From positions 109,712 through 173,711 of the forward strand of contig CAJUTE010000002.1 in NCBI GenBank assembly GCA_910589555.1: a stretch of 64,000 bases of DNA, read 5' to 3'. Shown here piece after piece: positions 9,449-18,900 of the stretch; position 1 is the first letter of the stretch, and every line of letters begins with the position of its first letter. The position numbers and the translations under genes were made by a program. Source of the DNA: an uncultured Muribaculum sp. (GTDB lineage Bacteria > Bacteroidota > Bacteroidia > Bacteroidales > Muribaculaceae). The notes below the pieces were generated by a model. It ran no database searches, was not told where the DNA came from, and was given only the letters and a program-made list of their open reading frames with translations.

Positions 9449-10117
9449 ATGATGGTTGCTGGAAAGAAGAGGATACTTATAGTTGACGATGAGGAGACGC
9501 TGAGACTTGGGCTCCGCGAGTATCTCGAGCTTGAGGGATATGAGGTGGATGCGGCGGCAAGCGCTGAGGAGGCTCTCACTCTCGACTTGTCAAGATATAA
9601 TCTTATTTTGCTCGATATAATGATGGGCAAGATGAGCGGAATTGAATTAGCCGAAAAGTTAAAGAACGAGCCTGCCACCGCCGATATTCCCATCATATTC
9701 CTTACCGCAAAAGGAGAAGCCGATGATATGGTCGCCGGGTTGAAGCTCGGTGCCGATGACTATGTGACTAAACCTTATTCGGTGAAGGTGCTCGTTGCCA
9801 GGATAGAGGCTGTGCTGCGCCGCACCTCGCCTAAAGCTGCCGGGGGAGTGGTGTGCCGTCGCGATTCATTGACTTGCACAGTCGATGGCAATCAGGTTAA
9901 GTTGCCGCGCAAAGAGTTTGAGCTGCTTGCGTTGCTGCTTGAAAATCCCGGAAGGATATTTTCGCGCGAGGAGCTGCTGAAGCGTATATGGAGCGATGAG
10001 GTGGTGGTCATCGACCGGTCGGTAGATGTACATATAACTCGGCTTAGGAGCAAAATAGCGCCATACGGCAATCATATAGTCACACGTTCAGGCTACGGCT
10101 ATGGCTGGCAGGATTAA
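9449..10117 (+). CDS. OmpR/PhoB-family response regulator
   Basis: 222 residues. The receiver domain (about 5-120) has the acidic pocket IVDDEET, the phosphoacceptor Asp56 in LLDIMMGKM, the conserved Thr in FLTAKGEADD and the Lys in TKPYS. The C-terminal winged helix (about 130-222) has LPRKEFELLALLLENPGRIFSREELL and VDVHITRLRSKI. It is a DNA-binding transcription regulator. Its last 17 bases overlap the kinase gene, so the two are a cognate, translationally coupled pair. The nearest likely target is the phosphate transporter 100 bases beyond the kinase, which makes a PhoB-like role plausible but unproven. The RprY type is the alternative. Confidence 0.93.
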   Translation: MMVAGKKRILIVDDEETLRLGLREYLELEGYEVDAAASAEEALTLDLSRYNLILLDIMMGKMSGIELAEKLKNEPATADIPIIFLTAKGEADDMVAGLKLGADDYVTKPYSVKVLVARIEAVLRRTSPKAAGGVVCRRDSLTCTVDGNQVKLPRKEFELLALLLENPGRIFSREELLKRIWSDEVVVIDRSVDVHITRLRSKIAPYGNHIVTRSGYGYGWQD

Positions 10118-11492
10118 GACCTCGTTTCATGCCCGGGTGCTTGTGGCGTTGCTTGCCATGTGCGGAGTGCTTGTGGGCACGTTCATAGTGTTTCAATATA
10201 TGCGTGAGAAGCAGTTCAAGACTGAAATGCTTAACGCGCAATTGCAGATATACAACAACGGCATTCTCGACAATCTGGAGAGCGGCGAGAGCATTTATTC
10301 GATCGTGGCGCGCACTGATAAGCCTGTCGACGGGCTGAGGATGACGCTTGTGGATGCCGATGGTAATGTGGTATATGACAATAACGACAGCACCCCTTTC
10401 CCGGCGGCTAACCATAACAACCGCCCTGAAGTGATGAAAGCCCGTGAAGAGGGTGTGGGATATGTGGTGGAACGGTGGTCGGAGAGCGATGAGACCGACT
10501 ATTTTTATTCGGCTACGCTTGGCGACGACGGGATGGTGATGCGCTCGGCGGTGCCGTATGATCATTCGCTGAAGACGGTGCTCAGCGCCGACGTGACATT
10601 CCTGTGGATCATGCTTGCCATAACCGCGGTGGTGTGCATAGTGGGATATTTCGTGACACGCAATATATCGAAGAGCATCACGAGACTCAATAATTTTGCC
10701 GAGAAAGCCGAGCGCGGGGAGCGTATATTTGATGATGACGCGTTTCCTCACGACGAGCTCGGAAGCATAGCAAGCCATATAGTGAGGCTCTATGTGCAGC
10801 GCGACCGCCAACACAAGGAGCTTGTGAGGCAGGAGCGCGAGAAGATTGCGATGAAGAAGCGTCTCACCGATAATATCAACCATGAGCTTAAGACCCCCGC
10901 CGCATCGATTCTGGTGTGTGCCGATCTGCTTCGCGACCATCCCGAACTTCCTGAAGCGAAACGCATGGAGTTCATGGACCGGATTCACTCCAACGCCCGG
11001 CGGCTGAGTTTGCTGCTGAATGATGTGTCGACATTGACAAGGATGGATGAGGGTGCGGAAGAGATCACAAAGGAGCCGGTCGACCTGTCGCAGCTTGTCA
11101 AGGATGTGGTTGATGACGAGCGTGTGCGCACCACGATGGAGATAACTATTGATGTGCCGCCGTTGAAGATTGAGGGCAACCGCCAATTACTTGAATCCAT
11201 TTTCCGGAATCTTATCGGCAATGCCATAGCCTATAGCGGCGGCACTAAAATTGAAGTGAGGGCTGACAGTGACGGAAATTTTGTGGTGAAGGATGACGGC
11301 ACGGGTATTCCTGAGGTGCATCTCGAGCACATATTTGAACGCTTTTACCGTATCGACAAGGGGCGGTCGCGTGAGGCGGGGGGCACCGGACTGGGGCTCG
11401 CCATCGTGAAAAACGCCGTGGCAATGCATGGCGGCGACATCAAGGCTGTCAATGACCACGGGCTGCGCTTTGACTTCAAGCTTAAGACTTAA
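10101..11492 (+). CDS. Sensor histidine kinase, partner of the upstream regulator
   Basis: 463 residues. TM1 spans about residues 12-33, followed by a periplasmic sensor region of roughly 130 residues, TM2 (about 165-188, FLWIMLAITAVVCIVGYFV) and a HAMP-like linker. The HisKA domain has the phosphorylated His261 in NINHELKTPAASI. The HATPase domain has the N box (RNLIGNAIAYSGG), G1 (DDGTGIP), the F box (IFERFYRID) and G2 (GGTGLGLAIVKNAV). It is a membrane-bound kinase that phosphorylates the regulator encoded just upstream (17-base overlap). Its layout resembles PhoR/BaeS-type kinases. The signal is unknown; the neighbouring phosphate transporter suggests phosphate status (inference). Confidence 0.93.
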   Translation: MAGRIKTSFHARVLVALLAMCGVLVGTFIVFQYMREKQFKTEMLNAQLQIYNNGILDNLESGESIYSIVARTDKPVDGLRMTLVDADGNVVYDNNDSTPFPAANHNNRPEVMKAREEGVGYVVERWSESDETDYFYSATLGDDGMVMRSAVPYDHSLKTVLSADVTFLWIMLAITAVVCIVGYFVTRNISKSITRLNNFAEKAERGERIFDDDAFPHDELGSIASHIVRLYVQRDRQHKELVRQEREKIAMKKRLTDNINHELKTPAASILVCADLLRDHPELPEAKRMEFMDRIHSNARRLSLLLNDVSTLTRMDEGAEEITKEPVDLSQLVKDVVDDERVRTTMEITIDVPPLKIEGNRQLLESIFRNLIGNAIAYSGGTKIEVRADSDGNFVVKDDGTGIPEVHLEHIFERFYRIDKGRSREAGGTGLGLAIVKNAVAMHGGDIKAVNDHGLRFDFKLKT

Positions 11493-11591
11493 GCCTAATT
11501 GACATTCTGTTAATAAAAACGCAACAAAAAATAAATATTCCCGCAACATAATTTACCGAAATTTGTGGAAAACGAATTATAGGTAAATTAT

Positions 11592-13871
11592 ATGGATATA
11601 TTGTTTTTAGGTATTGTCATCTTCCTGTTTCTGCTCGCTGTGTTTGACCTGTCGGTGGGTGTCAGCAATGATGCGGTGAATTTCCTTTCATCGGCTGTCG
11701 GCTCGAAGGCGGCATCGTTCAAGAGGGTCATGATTGTCGCGGCGATAGGCGTGTTTATCGGCGCGGCGATGAGCAATGGCATGATGGACGTGGCGCGGCA
11801 TGGCATTTTTCATCCTGAGAATCTGTCGTTCTATGATGTTATAGCGATATTCATGGCTGTGATGGTCACTGACATCATATTGCTTGATGTGTTTAACTCG
11901 CTCGGTATGCCCACGTCCACCACGGTGTCGATGGTGTTTGAGCTTCTTGGCGCATCGTTTGTGGTGGCTCTTTTCAAGATCGCCGCTCCCGAGAGCACTC
12001 TTGCCGTGGGCGATCTTATCAATACTGAGAAAGCGCTGTCGGTGATTTTGGGTATCTTCCTGTCGGTGGCTATAGCGTTTGTGTTTGGAACGGTGGTGCA
12101 GTTTTTGACGCGATTGATTTTCACGTTTGAATACAAGAGCCGGTTGAAATGGAAGGTGGGATTGTTTGGCGGTGTGGCGTGTACCGCCATTATCTATTTC
12201 ATGCTGCTTAAGGGGATTAAGGATCTTACCATCATGACCCCCGAGCTCAAGGCATGGATCAACGACAACACGATGTTGATACTTGCTGTGTCGTTGGTGT
12301 CGTTCACCGTGCTGATGCAGCTGCTCCACTTCCTGAAGGTAAACGTGTTTAAGGTAGTGGTGTTGCTCGGCACCTTCTCGCTCGCCATGGCATTTGCGGG
12401 CAATGACCTTGTGAACTTCGTGGGAGTTCCGCTCACGTCGCTCGCATCCTATCAGGATTATGCCGCCAATGGAGGCGGCGACCTCCACGGATTCATGATG
12501 GGGAGCCTTAACGGACCTGCGCAGACACCGTTTTACTTCCTTATCGGCGCCGGCATGATCATGGTGGTGTCGCTCGCCACATCGAAGAAGGCGCGCCAGG
12601 TGACTCAGACCACCGTTGGGCTCAGCGCCCAGAATCAGGGCGACGAGATGTTTGGCTCGTCACGCATCAGCCGATCGCTCGTGAGGGGCGCTCTCAACAT
12701 ATTCTCATGGGTGAGCGACCACACTCCTGAGGGTGTTAAGCGTCGGCTCGCCATGCGGTTTGACACCTCGCGTCAGCAGAATGAGGACGGTGCGGCATTT
12801 GACCTCGTGCGCGGATCGGTCAACCTCATGCTTGCCGGTATGCTTATCGCGTGGGGTACGTCGATGAAGCTTCCTCTCTCCACCACCTTTGTCACCTTCA
12901 TGGTGGCGATGGGAACGTCGCTTGCCGACCGTGCGTGGGGCAGGGAGAGCGCCGTGTTCCGCATCACCGGCGTCATCTCGGTGATAGGCGGATGGTTCAT
13001 CACTGCCGGCGTGGCGTTCATAGGCGCCGGAATGGTGGTGTGTCTCATGCATCTCGGAGGAGTGCCCGTGATGATAGCTGGTGGCGTGATAGCCTTGACG
13101 CTGCTAATAAGGAGCAACATACGCTTCAATAAAAAGAAAAAAGAGGAGACGAGCGACACGCTTTTCCAAACTATTCTCTCGACTGAAAATCAGACTGAGG
13201 TGTGGAATCTGTTGAGGATATATATAAATGAGAAGGAAAGAATGTTTCTTAATTTCGGCGCGGCGGTGTATGCCGACGTGATAAGCGGTTTTGCCGATGA
13301 CAACGGCAAGATGCTGTCAAAAGCCGAAAAGGCGTTGGTGACCGAGAAGGATGTGCTCAAAGGTCAGCGGCGTAAACTCACTTTGTGCCTGCGGCGAGTG
13401 ACACCGCAGGTGGCTATGGAGAAGAGCGCGTGGTTTCATCTGAGCAATAATATGGCGATGTCGATCACCTATAATCTGCGACGCATAAATGAGGTGTGCA
13501 AGGAGCACGTGGATAATAACTTCAAGCCTCTTCCTGCGGAATATCACAGCACGCTGGATGAGATAAAGAACAGGGTGGTGGAACTGTTTGTGGAGTCGGA
13601 AGCGGCTATCGACGAGAGCAACCCCGAGGTGATAGATGAGTTGCGCCGCCGTTGCGAGACCATAAAGCAGGAACTCTCGCGGCATTCACGTGAAGTGTAT
13701 GAACACCTCCAGAACGGTGACCCCTCCGACATGACCGTGGCATACGTGTACCTGAATCTTCTTCAGGAGAGCCGTGAGCTTGTGACAGCGTTGAGAAAGA
13801 TGCTCCGCGCTTCGGGAAAACTGAATCTTGCGCCTTCTCACTACCGCAGTTTTTCATATACGACAAATTGA
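11592..13871 (+). CDS. PiT-family inorganic phosphate transporter with PhoU-like cytoplasmic tail
   Basis: 759 residues. Residues 1 to about 510 are a PHO4/PiT permease: an N-terminal half with FDLSVGVSNDAVNFLSSAVGS, a second half with LAMAFAGNDLVNFVGVPL, and many hydrophobic helices. PiT carriers import phosphate with protons or sodium. From about 520 to 759 the protein is soluble and helical (heptad-rich, for example LRRRCETIKQELSRHSREVYEHL) and resembles PhoU-type helical regulators. Classical bacterial PiT proteins lack this tail. The gene follows a two-component pair by about 100 bases in the same direction and may share its transcript. I read no clear own promoter, only a GAAATTTG at 11558. 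Confidence 0.9.
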   Translation: MDILFLGIVIFLFLLAVFDLSVGVSNDAVNFLSSAVGSKAASFKRVMIVAAIGVFIGAAMSNGMMDVARHGIFHPENLSFYDVIAIFMAVMVTDIILLDVFNSLGMPTSTTVSMVFELLGASFVVALFKIAAPESTLAVGDLINTEKALSVILGIFLSVAIAFVFGTVVQFLTRLIFTFEYKSRLKWKVGLFGGVACTAIIYFMLLKGIKDLTIMTPELKAWINDNTMLILAVSLVSFTVLMQLLHFLKVNVFKVVVLLGTFSLAMAFAGNDLVNFVGVPLTSLASYQDYAANGGGDLHGFMMGSLNGPAQTPFYFLIGAGMIMVVSLATSKKARQVTQTTVGLSAQNQGDEMFGSSRISRSLVRGALNIFSWVSDHTPEGVKRRLAMRFDTSRQQNEDGAAFDLVRGSVNLMLAGMLIAWGTSMKLPLSTTFVTFMVAMGTSLADRAWGRESAVFRITGVISVIGGWFITAGVAFIGAGMVVCLMHLGGVPVMIAGGVIALTLLIRSNIRFNKKKKEETSDTLFQTILSTENQTEVWNLLRIYINEKERMFLNFGAAVYADVISGFADDNGKMLSKAEKALVTEKDVLKGQRRKLTLCLRRVTPQVAMEKSAWFHLSNNMAMSITYNLRRINEVCKEHVDNNFKPLPAEYHSTLDEIKNRVVELFVESEAAIDESNPEVIDELRRRCETIKQELSRHSREVYEHLQNGDPSDMTVAYVYLNLLQESRELVTALRKMLRASGKLNLAPSHYRSFSYTTN

Positions 13872-13938
13872 CCAATAATTGATGAAAATTGACTGAAAAA
13901 AGAGCACCGGGCAAAAACCTTTTATAGCTTTATTAAGT

Positions 13939-13946
13939 TATATTTG
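13939..13946 (+). promoter_or_regulatory. Promoter -7 element for the TolC/ABC-2 export operon
   Basis: TATATTTG at 13939-13946, 39 bases before the TolC-family ATG, matches the Bacteroidetes -7 element. No TTTG lies at the usual distance upstream, so the promoter may need an activator. Confidence 0.5.
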
Positions 13947-13984
13947 CATAGGAAATTATCAATAACCAAAACGAGGGTATCACT

Positions 13985-15463
13985 ATGCACTTTTCATTAA
14001 CAGGAATTTTGCTCGGAGCGGCAGTGTTTGTAACTGCTTCATCGACACCTTGCCATTCACAGTCCATAGCCGGTGATGGTGTGGTGTCGCTTGATTCTTG
14101 CCGGGCGATGGCTGTGCGCAACAACAAGCAGATGCGCATAGCCGCTGAGCGCATCAAGGCAGCCGGCTACCAGAAGAAGGAGGCGTTTGCTGCGTATCTG
14201 CCCGCAATAGACTTTGCCGGAGGCTACACATATAATCAGAAAAGCATATCGGTGTTTGATTCCGACCAGTATCTTCCGGTCAAGACATTTGACGGCAACG
14301 GATATGCGTTCAATCTTGTGACCGGTCCTGACGGCACCCCCATAAAGGGGCCGGGCGGGCAGTATGTGCCCAAAGAGGTGGCTTGGCTCCCGAAAGATGC
14401 GTTGTCCTACGACATACACAATGTGTTCTTCGGCGCCGTCACTCTCACCCAGCCGGTGTATATGGGCGGCAAGATTGTGGCAATGAACAAGATCACCAAG
14501 TATGCCGAAGAGCTCGCCCGCTCGCTCCATGCAAGCGGCGCCGAGGATGTGATATATGCCGTCGACGCTGCTTACTGGCAGGTGGTGTCGCTTGAGGCAA
14601 AGCGTCAGCTCGCGGTGAGCTACGTGGCGCTTCTTGACACTCTCCATCGTCAGGTGAAGGCTATGGTCGATGTTGGTGTCGCCACCAAAGCCGATCAATT
14701 AAGCGTGGATGTGAAGCTGAACTCGGCTAATGTGGACCTTACCAAGGTGGAGAACGGGCTTGTGCTGTCGCGCATGGCTCTTGCCGAATTGTGCGGGCTT
14801 CCTGTTGACACTGAGATGAGGCTTGCCGACGAGGGTAGCCCTGAGGTCGACATGACACCCGTAGCCACGAACTACGACATGAAGGATGTGTATGTGAACC
14901 GTCCCGATCTTCATGCGTTGGAGATGGGGCGTAAGATCACCCACGAGCAGAGCAAGGTGGCGTTGTCATCGATGCTCCCCAATCTTGCGGTTGTGGGCGC
15001 CTACTCATTTTCCAATCCCAATATGTTCAACGGTTTCGAAAAGCGGTTTAACGGTGCGTTCTCCATCGGAGCGGTGCTGAAAATCCCGTTGTGGCACTGG
15101 GGCGGCAATTATAATAAGTATCGTGCCGCAAAGACTCAGACCACGATCATGGATCTTCAGATCGAGGATGCCAAGGAGCTTATCAATCTTCAGGTGAGCC
15201 AGGCGGCGTTCAAGACCAATGAGGCGATGAAAACCTATATCGCCACCCGCTCCAACATAGCGAGCGCCGACGAGAATCTGCGCAGCGCCCAGCTCGCATT
15301 CAAGGAGGGTGTAGCCACATCCGACAATGTCATGGAGGCGCAGACTGCATGGCTAAAGGCTCACTCGGAAAATGTGGATGCGGAAATCGACGTGAACCTG
15401 TGCCGCGTGTATCTGTCGAAGGTTCTCGGAACTATGGATTATAACTATACTGTAAAAGAATAA
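13985..15463 (+). CDS. TolC-family outer membrane efflux protein
   Basis: 492 residues with a signal peptide and the two repeated coiled-coil halves of the outer-membrane efflux protein family: VSLDSCRAMAVRNNKQMRIAAERIKAAGY in the first half and the matching region around LHALEMGRKITHEQSKVALSSMLPNLAVVGAYSF in the second. TolC proteins form a trimeric channel-tunnel through the outer membrane and periplasm. It is followed 14 bases later by an HlyD-type adaptor and then two ABC-2 permeases, so it is the exit duct of this export system. An insertion of about 50 residues, rich in Gly and Pro, sits in the first half (GTPIKGPGGQYVPKE). Confidence 0.92.
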   Translation: MHFSLTGILLGAAVFVTASSTPCHSQSIAGDGVVSLDSCRAMAVRNNKQMRIAAERIKAAGYQKKEAFAAYLPAIDFAGGYTYNQKSISVFDSDQYLPVKTFDGNGYAFNLVTGPDGTPIKGPGGQYVPKEVAWLPKDALSYDIHNVFFGAVTLTQPVYMGGKIVAMNKITKYAEELARSLHASGAEDVIYAVDAAYWQVVSLEAKRQLAVSYVALLDTLHRQVKAMVDVGVATKADQLSVDVKLNSANVDLTKVENGLVLSRMALAELCGLPVDTEMRLADEGSPEVDMTPVATNYDMKDVYVNRPDLHALEMGRKITHEQSKVALSSMLPNLAVVGAYSFSNPNMFNGFEKRFNGAFSIGAVLKIPLWHWGGNYNKYRAAKTQTTIMDLQIEDAKELINLQVSQAAFKTNEAMKTYIATRSNIASADENLRSAQLAFKEGVATSDNVMEAQTAWLKAHSENVDAEIDVNLCRVYLSKVLGTMDYNYTVKE

Positions 15464-15477
15464 AAAAACACCTCATC

Positions 15478-16506
15478 ATGGCAAACATAGAAAAAACTTC
15501 ATCCAATCAGGTCACGGTAAAAAAGGACACCGCCCTGATAGCAACACTTGTAATCGTGGTTGTGGCTGTGGCGCTGATAGCCCTTATCGGATTCCTCTTC
15601 TTGAAACCGGCTCCTCAGATTGTCGAGGGGCAGGCTGAAGCTACATCGATAAAAATTTCGGGCAAGCTGCCGGGCAGAGTAATGGAGATTTTTGTGGAGG
15701 AAGGGCAGAATGTGAAAGCGGGCGACACGCTCATTCACATCCACTCATCGCTCGCCGACGCAAAGCTGTATCAAGCCGAGGCGATGAAGACCGCTACCGC
15801 CGCGCAAAACAAGAAGATCGATGCCGGAACACGCAAGCAGATCGTGCAGAGCGCGCATGATGTGTGGCAACAGGCTGTCGCCGCACGCACCATCGCTGAG
15901 AAGACATATAACCGCATGGAGGCGCTTTTCAAGCAGGATGTGATTTCAGCGCAGAAGCGTGATGAGGCTAAGGCTGCCTACGATGCCGCCGTTGCCGGAG
16001 AAAGCGCGGCAAAGAGCCAGTATATGATGGTTAAGGAGGGCGCCCAGCGTGAGGACAAGGAGAGCGCGCAGGCGCTTGTGGATGCCGCAAAGGGTGGCAT
16101 CATGGAGGTTGAGGCGCTTCTTCAGGACCAATATCTGACGGCTCCCGCCGACGGACAGATCGACGTGATATATCCTCATGAGGGTGAACTCGTGTCGCTC
16201 GGCGCTCCGCTCATGAGTCTGCTTAAGATAAGCGATAAGTGGGTAACCTTCAATGTGCGTGAGGAGAAACTCAACAATCTTCCCATAGGCAAGAAGATTG
16301 ACATCATGATTCCCGCGCTTGACAAGAAGAAGATTCAAGCCGAGGTCTACTATGTGCGCGACATGGGCACCTACGCTACATGGCGCTCCACCAAAGCTAC
16401 AGGAGAATGGGACAGCCGCACTTTCCAGGTGAAAGCGCGTCCGCTCGAGGATGTTCCGGAGCTTCGTCCCGGTATGTCGATAATATATCTTGACGGAAAT
16501 GAATAA
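15478..16506 (+). CDS. HlyD/EmrA-family periplasmic adaptor protein
   Basis: 342 residues. A single TM helix near residues 20-42 anchors it in the inner membrane. A biotinyl-lipoyl-like domain (GRVMEIFVEEGQNVKAGDTLIHI), a long coiled-coil hairpin (about 85-205) and a second lipoyl half with a beta-barrel (LTAPADGQIDVIYPHEGELVSLGAPLMSL) follow. Adaptors of this type join an inner-membrane pump to TolC. It lies 14 bases after the TolC-like gene and overlaps the first ABC-2 permease by 8 bases, so the operon is tightly coupled. The cargo is unknown; small molecules, lipids or dyes are typical of related YbhG-type systems. Confidence 0.92.
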   Translation: MANIEKTSSNQVTVKKDTALIATLVIVVVAVALIALIGFLFLKPAPQIVEGQAEATSIKISGKLPGRVMEIFVEEGQNVKAGDTLIHIHSSLADAKLYQAEAMKTATAAQNKKIDAGTRKQIVQSAHDVWQQAVAARTIAEKTYNRMEALFKQDVISAQKRDEAKAAYDAAVAGESAAKSQYMMVKEGAQREDKESAQALVDAAKGGIMEVEALLQDQYLTAPADGQIDVIYPHEGELVSLGAPLMSLLKISDKWVTFNVREEKLNNLPIGKKIDIMIPALDKKKIQAEVYYVRDMGTYATWRSTKATGEWDSRTFQVKARPLEDVPELRPGMSIIYLDGNE

Positions 16507-17668
16507 GAACTCAGGCATAGTAAAGGCGTTGACTGATGGTGTGCGGCAGCTCGCCAGCCGTCCCATCTATGTGCTGATGATGGTGTTTGTGCCGTTGCTC
16601 TCCACATTTTTCTTTGTGGATCTGATGGAGGAGGGCATTCCGGAGAAGTGTCCTGCCGCAGTGGTGGATCTTGACGACACTCCGGTGTCGCGCAATGTGA
16701 TCCGCAATCTCGGGGCATCGCAGCTCACCGACATCCGCTATAAGCCGTCGAGCTATGCCGAGGCAATGGATCTGGTCAAGGAGGGTAAGATTTTTGGCTT
16801 TTTCATGATTCCGCGAGGATTTCAGGAGGATGCCGTGAGCGGTAGGGAAACCACCATCACTTATTACTCCAATATGGCATATTTCGTTCCGGGTACGCTG
16901 TCGTTCAAGGCGTTCAAGCAGACTGCGGTCACCACTTCGGGTGGCATCGCCATGACCACGCTTGTGAGTTCGGGTATAAACCAGTCGCTTGTGAGCAGCC
17001 TTCTTCAGCCTGTTACCATTCAGGAGCATTGCATAGGCAATCCGTGGCTTAACTATTCGATTTATCTGTCCAACTCGTTTCTGCCGTGCCTTCTTGAGCT
17101 TATAATCTTCCAGATCACCGCATTTTCGGTGTTGCAGGAGATCAAACGCGGCACTTCGATACGCTGGCTTCAGGATGCGGGGGGCTCCATCGTGCTTGCC
17201 TGCTTCGGAAAGCTTGCTCCTCAGTTTGTGATATTCTCTCTTGTGGGTCTTGCCATGCAGGGCATCCTTTACGGGTTCTGCGGCTTCCCGATGAACGGCA
17301 GCGTCAGCGCCATGATTGCCGCCATGCTGCTTCTTGTCGCATCAAGCCAGGCATTCGCTCTGTTTATCGCCGCTACCATCCCCAATCTGAGGTTTTCGCT
17401 CTCTATCCTTTCGTTGACGGGGATATTGGCGTTTTCGATCGCCGCATTCTCGTTTCCGGTCGAGGACATGTATCCTGCAGTGGGCATCTTCTCCTATTTG
17501 CTCCCTATAAGATATTATTTCTTGATTTATATCAACATAGCTCTTAACGGCTATGAGTTATTCTATTGCCGGTGGGATTTCATCGCGATGATTCTTTTCC
17601 TTCTGCTTCCTTTTGCGATGCTGTGGAAGTTACGTCGTTACAGCGCTCATCCGGTATATATTCCATAA
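16499..17668 (+). CDS. ABC-2 type transporter permease (first of a pair)
   Basis: 390 residues from ATG 16499; the TTG at 16490 opens the same frame, but the ATG overlapping the adaptor stop is the better start. The N-terminal TM (about 15-40) is followed by an extracytoplasmic region of about 120 residues (CPAAVVDLDDTPVSRNVIRNLGAS, YSNMAYFVPGTLSFKAFKQ), then five to six TM helices, with PVEDMYPAVGIFSYLLPIRYYFLIYINIAL near the end. This is the layout of YbhS/YbhR-type ABC-2 permeases. It probably pairs with the next gene as a heterodimer. The ATP-binding subunit expected for this class is not encoded in the operon. Confidence 0.9.
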   Translation: MNKNSGIVKALTDGVRQLASRPIYVLMMVFVPLLSTFFFVDLMEEGIPEKCPAAVVDLDDTPVSRNVIRNLGASQLTDIRYKPSSYAEAMDLVKEGKIFGFFMIPRGFQEDAVSGRETTITYYSNMAYFVPGTLSFKAFKQTAVTTSGGIAMTTLVSSGINQSLVSSLLQPVTIQEHCIGNPWLNYSIYLSNSFLPCLLELIIFQITAFSVLQEIKRGTSIRWLQDAGGSIVLACFGKLAPQFVIFSLVGLAMQGILYGFCGFPMNGSVSAMIAAMLLLVASSQAFALFIAATIPNLRFSLSILSLTGILAFSIAAFSFPVEDMYPAVGIFSYLLPIRYYFLIYINIALNGYELFYCRWDFIAMILFLLLPFAMLWKLRRYSAHPVYIP

Positions 17669-17678
17669 AGATTTCATT

Positions 17679-18878
17679 ATGATAGGACGCTGGTTTAGAA
17701 CTTTGATTTCGGAATGGGGGACTTGTCTCCGTCACATTTTCCATGATGAGGGTGTGATGCTGTTTTTCATAGCCCTGCCGCTGAGTTATCCGATTGTCTA
17801 TACGCTGATATATAATCCGGAGGTGGTGAAGAATGTGCCGCTGGCGATCGTTGACAACAGCCGCACCTCTGACAGCCGCGAGCTGGTGAGGATGATTGAT
17901 GCCGATGAGTATACCGGAGTCTATGGTTATGCCGTGGATCTCAACGAAGCGCGGCAATGGATGAAGGAACGCAAGGTCTACGGCATCCTTGAGATTCCGC
18001 ATGACTATGCCAACCGCATCGGTCGTGCCGAGCAGGCTGTGCTGCCGCTGTACTGCGACATGAGCCTGTTGTTGCGTTACCGCAGCATTCTGTTTGCCAT
18101 GACTGATATTCAGCTTGCGTTAGGCGCCGACATTCGCACCAACACCATCAACGGTTCTCCGGTGGCTTTCCCGGCGCAGGCTGTGGGCGCGACAGTCGAC
18201 ACGGAATCGTTTTTTCTGGGTAACCCCACGCAAGGTTTTGCCTCGTTTGTCATGATCGGCATTGTGGTGCTTATTCTTCAGCAGAGCATCGTGCTTGGCA
18301 TGATGATGCTCGGCGGTGGCGCCAATGAGCGTCGCCGGCTCAACTGTGGAGTGGATCCCGACGAGCCTTCAGGACCGATGTCGGCAATCGTTCTTGCCCG
18401 CACGCTGTGCATGGCTGTCATCTATCTGCCGCTTATGGTGTATATACTCCATGTCGTGCCTGAAATGTTCAGTTTGCCGCATTACGGAAGCGCATGGCAG
18501 TATCTTCCTTTCATGTTCCCGCTCGTGCTTGCGTCGGGTTTCATGGGGCAGATGTTCAGTCCGCTTGTCACTGAGCGAGAAAGCGCCTTTTTGGTGTGGG
18601 TGTTCACCTCGGTTCTGTTCCTGTTCCTGTCGGGGTTGACCTGGCCGCGTTCCGCCATGTCCGACGGTTGGTATCTGTTTGGCAGCCTTGTGCCGGCAAC
18701 ATGGGGTGTTGACGGATTTGTTCAAATCAACAGCAATTCAGCCACATTAAGCCAGGTGCTGCCCAATTATCTTACCATGTGGGGGCTGACGATAGCTTAC
18801 TATGTTATAGCCGTGGCAGTGGGCTGCCGCCATAGAGTGCGTGCCCTCCGCCACTATCAGGTCCCCTCCGAGCCGTAA
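17679..18878 (+). CDS. ABC-2 type transporter permease (second of a pair)
   Basis: 399 residues from ATG 17679; an upstream in-frame start at 17613 would overlap the previous gene by 56 bases and adds a non-membrane leader, so I reject it. The N-terminal TM precedes a periplasmic region (VPLAIVDNSRTSDSRELVRMIDA, LPLYCDMSLLLRYRSILFAM). Five TM helices follow, with PATWGVDGFVQINSNSATLSQVLPNY before the last. It is a paralogue of the preceding permease and lies 10 bases after it. It closes the operon; the next gene is on the opposite strand 22 bases away. Confidence 0.9.
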   Translation: MIGRWFRTLISEWGTCLRHIFHDEGVMLFFIALPLSYPIVYTLIYNPEVVKNVPLAIVDNSRTSDSRELVRMIDADEYTGVYGYAVDLNEARQWMKERKVYGILEIPHDYANRIGRAEQAVLPLYCDMSLLLRYRSILFAMTDIQLALGADIRTNTINGSPVAFPAQAVGATVDTESFFLGNPTQGFASFVMIGIVVLILQQSIVLGMMMLGGGANERRRLNCGVDPDEPSGPMSAIVLARTLCMAVIYLPLMVYILHVVPEMFSLPHYGSAWQYLPFMFPLVLASGFMGQMFSPLVTERESAFLVWVFTSVLFLFLSGLTWPRSAMSDGWYLFGSLVPATWGVDGFVQINSNSATLSQVLPNYLTMWGLTIAYYVIAVAVGCRHRVRALRHYQVPSEP

Positions 18879-18900
18879 AATGCGATTACGTGGAATCGGC

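Noticed and set aside
10080..11186. 368-codon minus-strand frame opposite the histidine kinase
   Set aside because: His/Arg-rich shadow composition and no domain; the plus-strand kinase motifs are complete.
17613..17678. Upstream start for the second ABC-2 permease
   Set aside because: It would overlap the first permease by 56 bases and adds a leader unlike the family; ATG 17679 fits the N-terminal TM.
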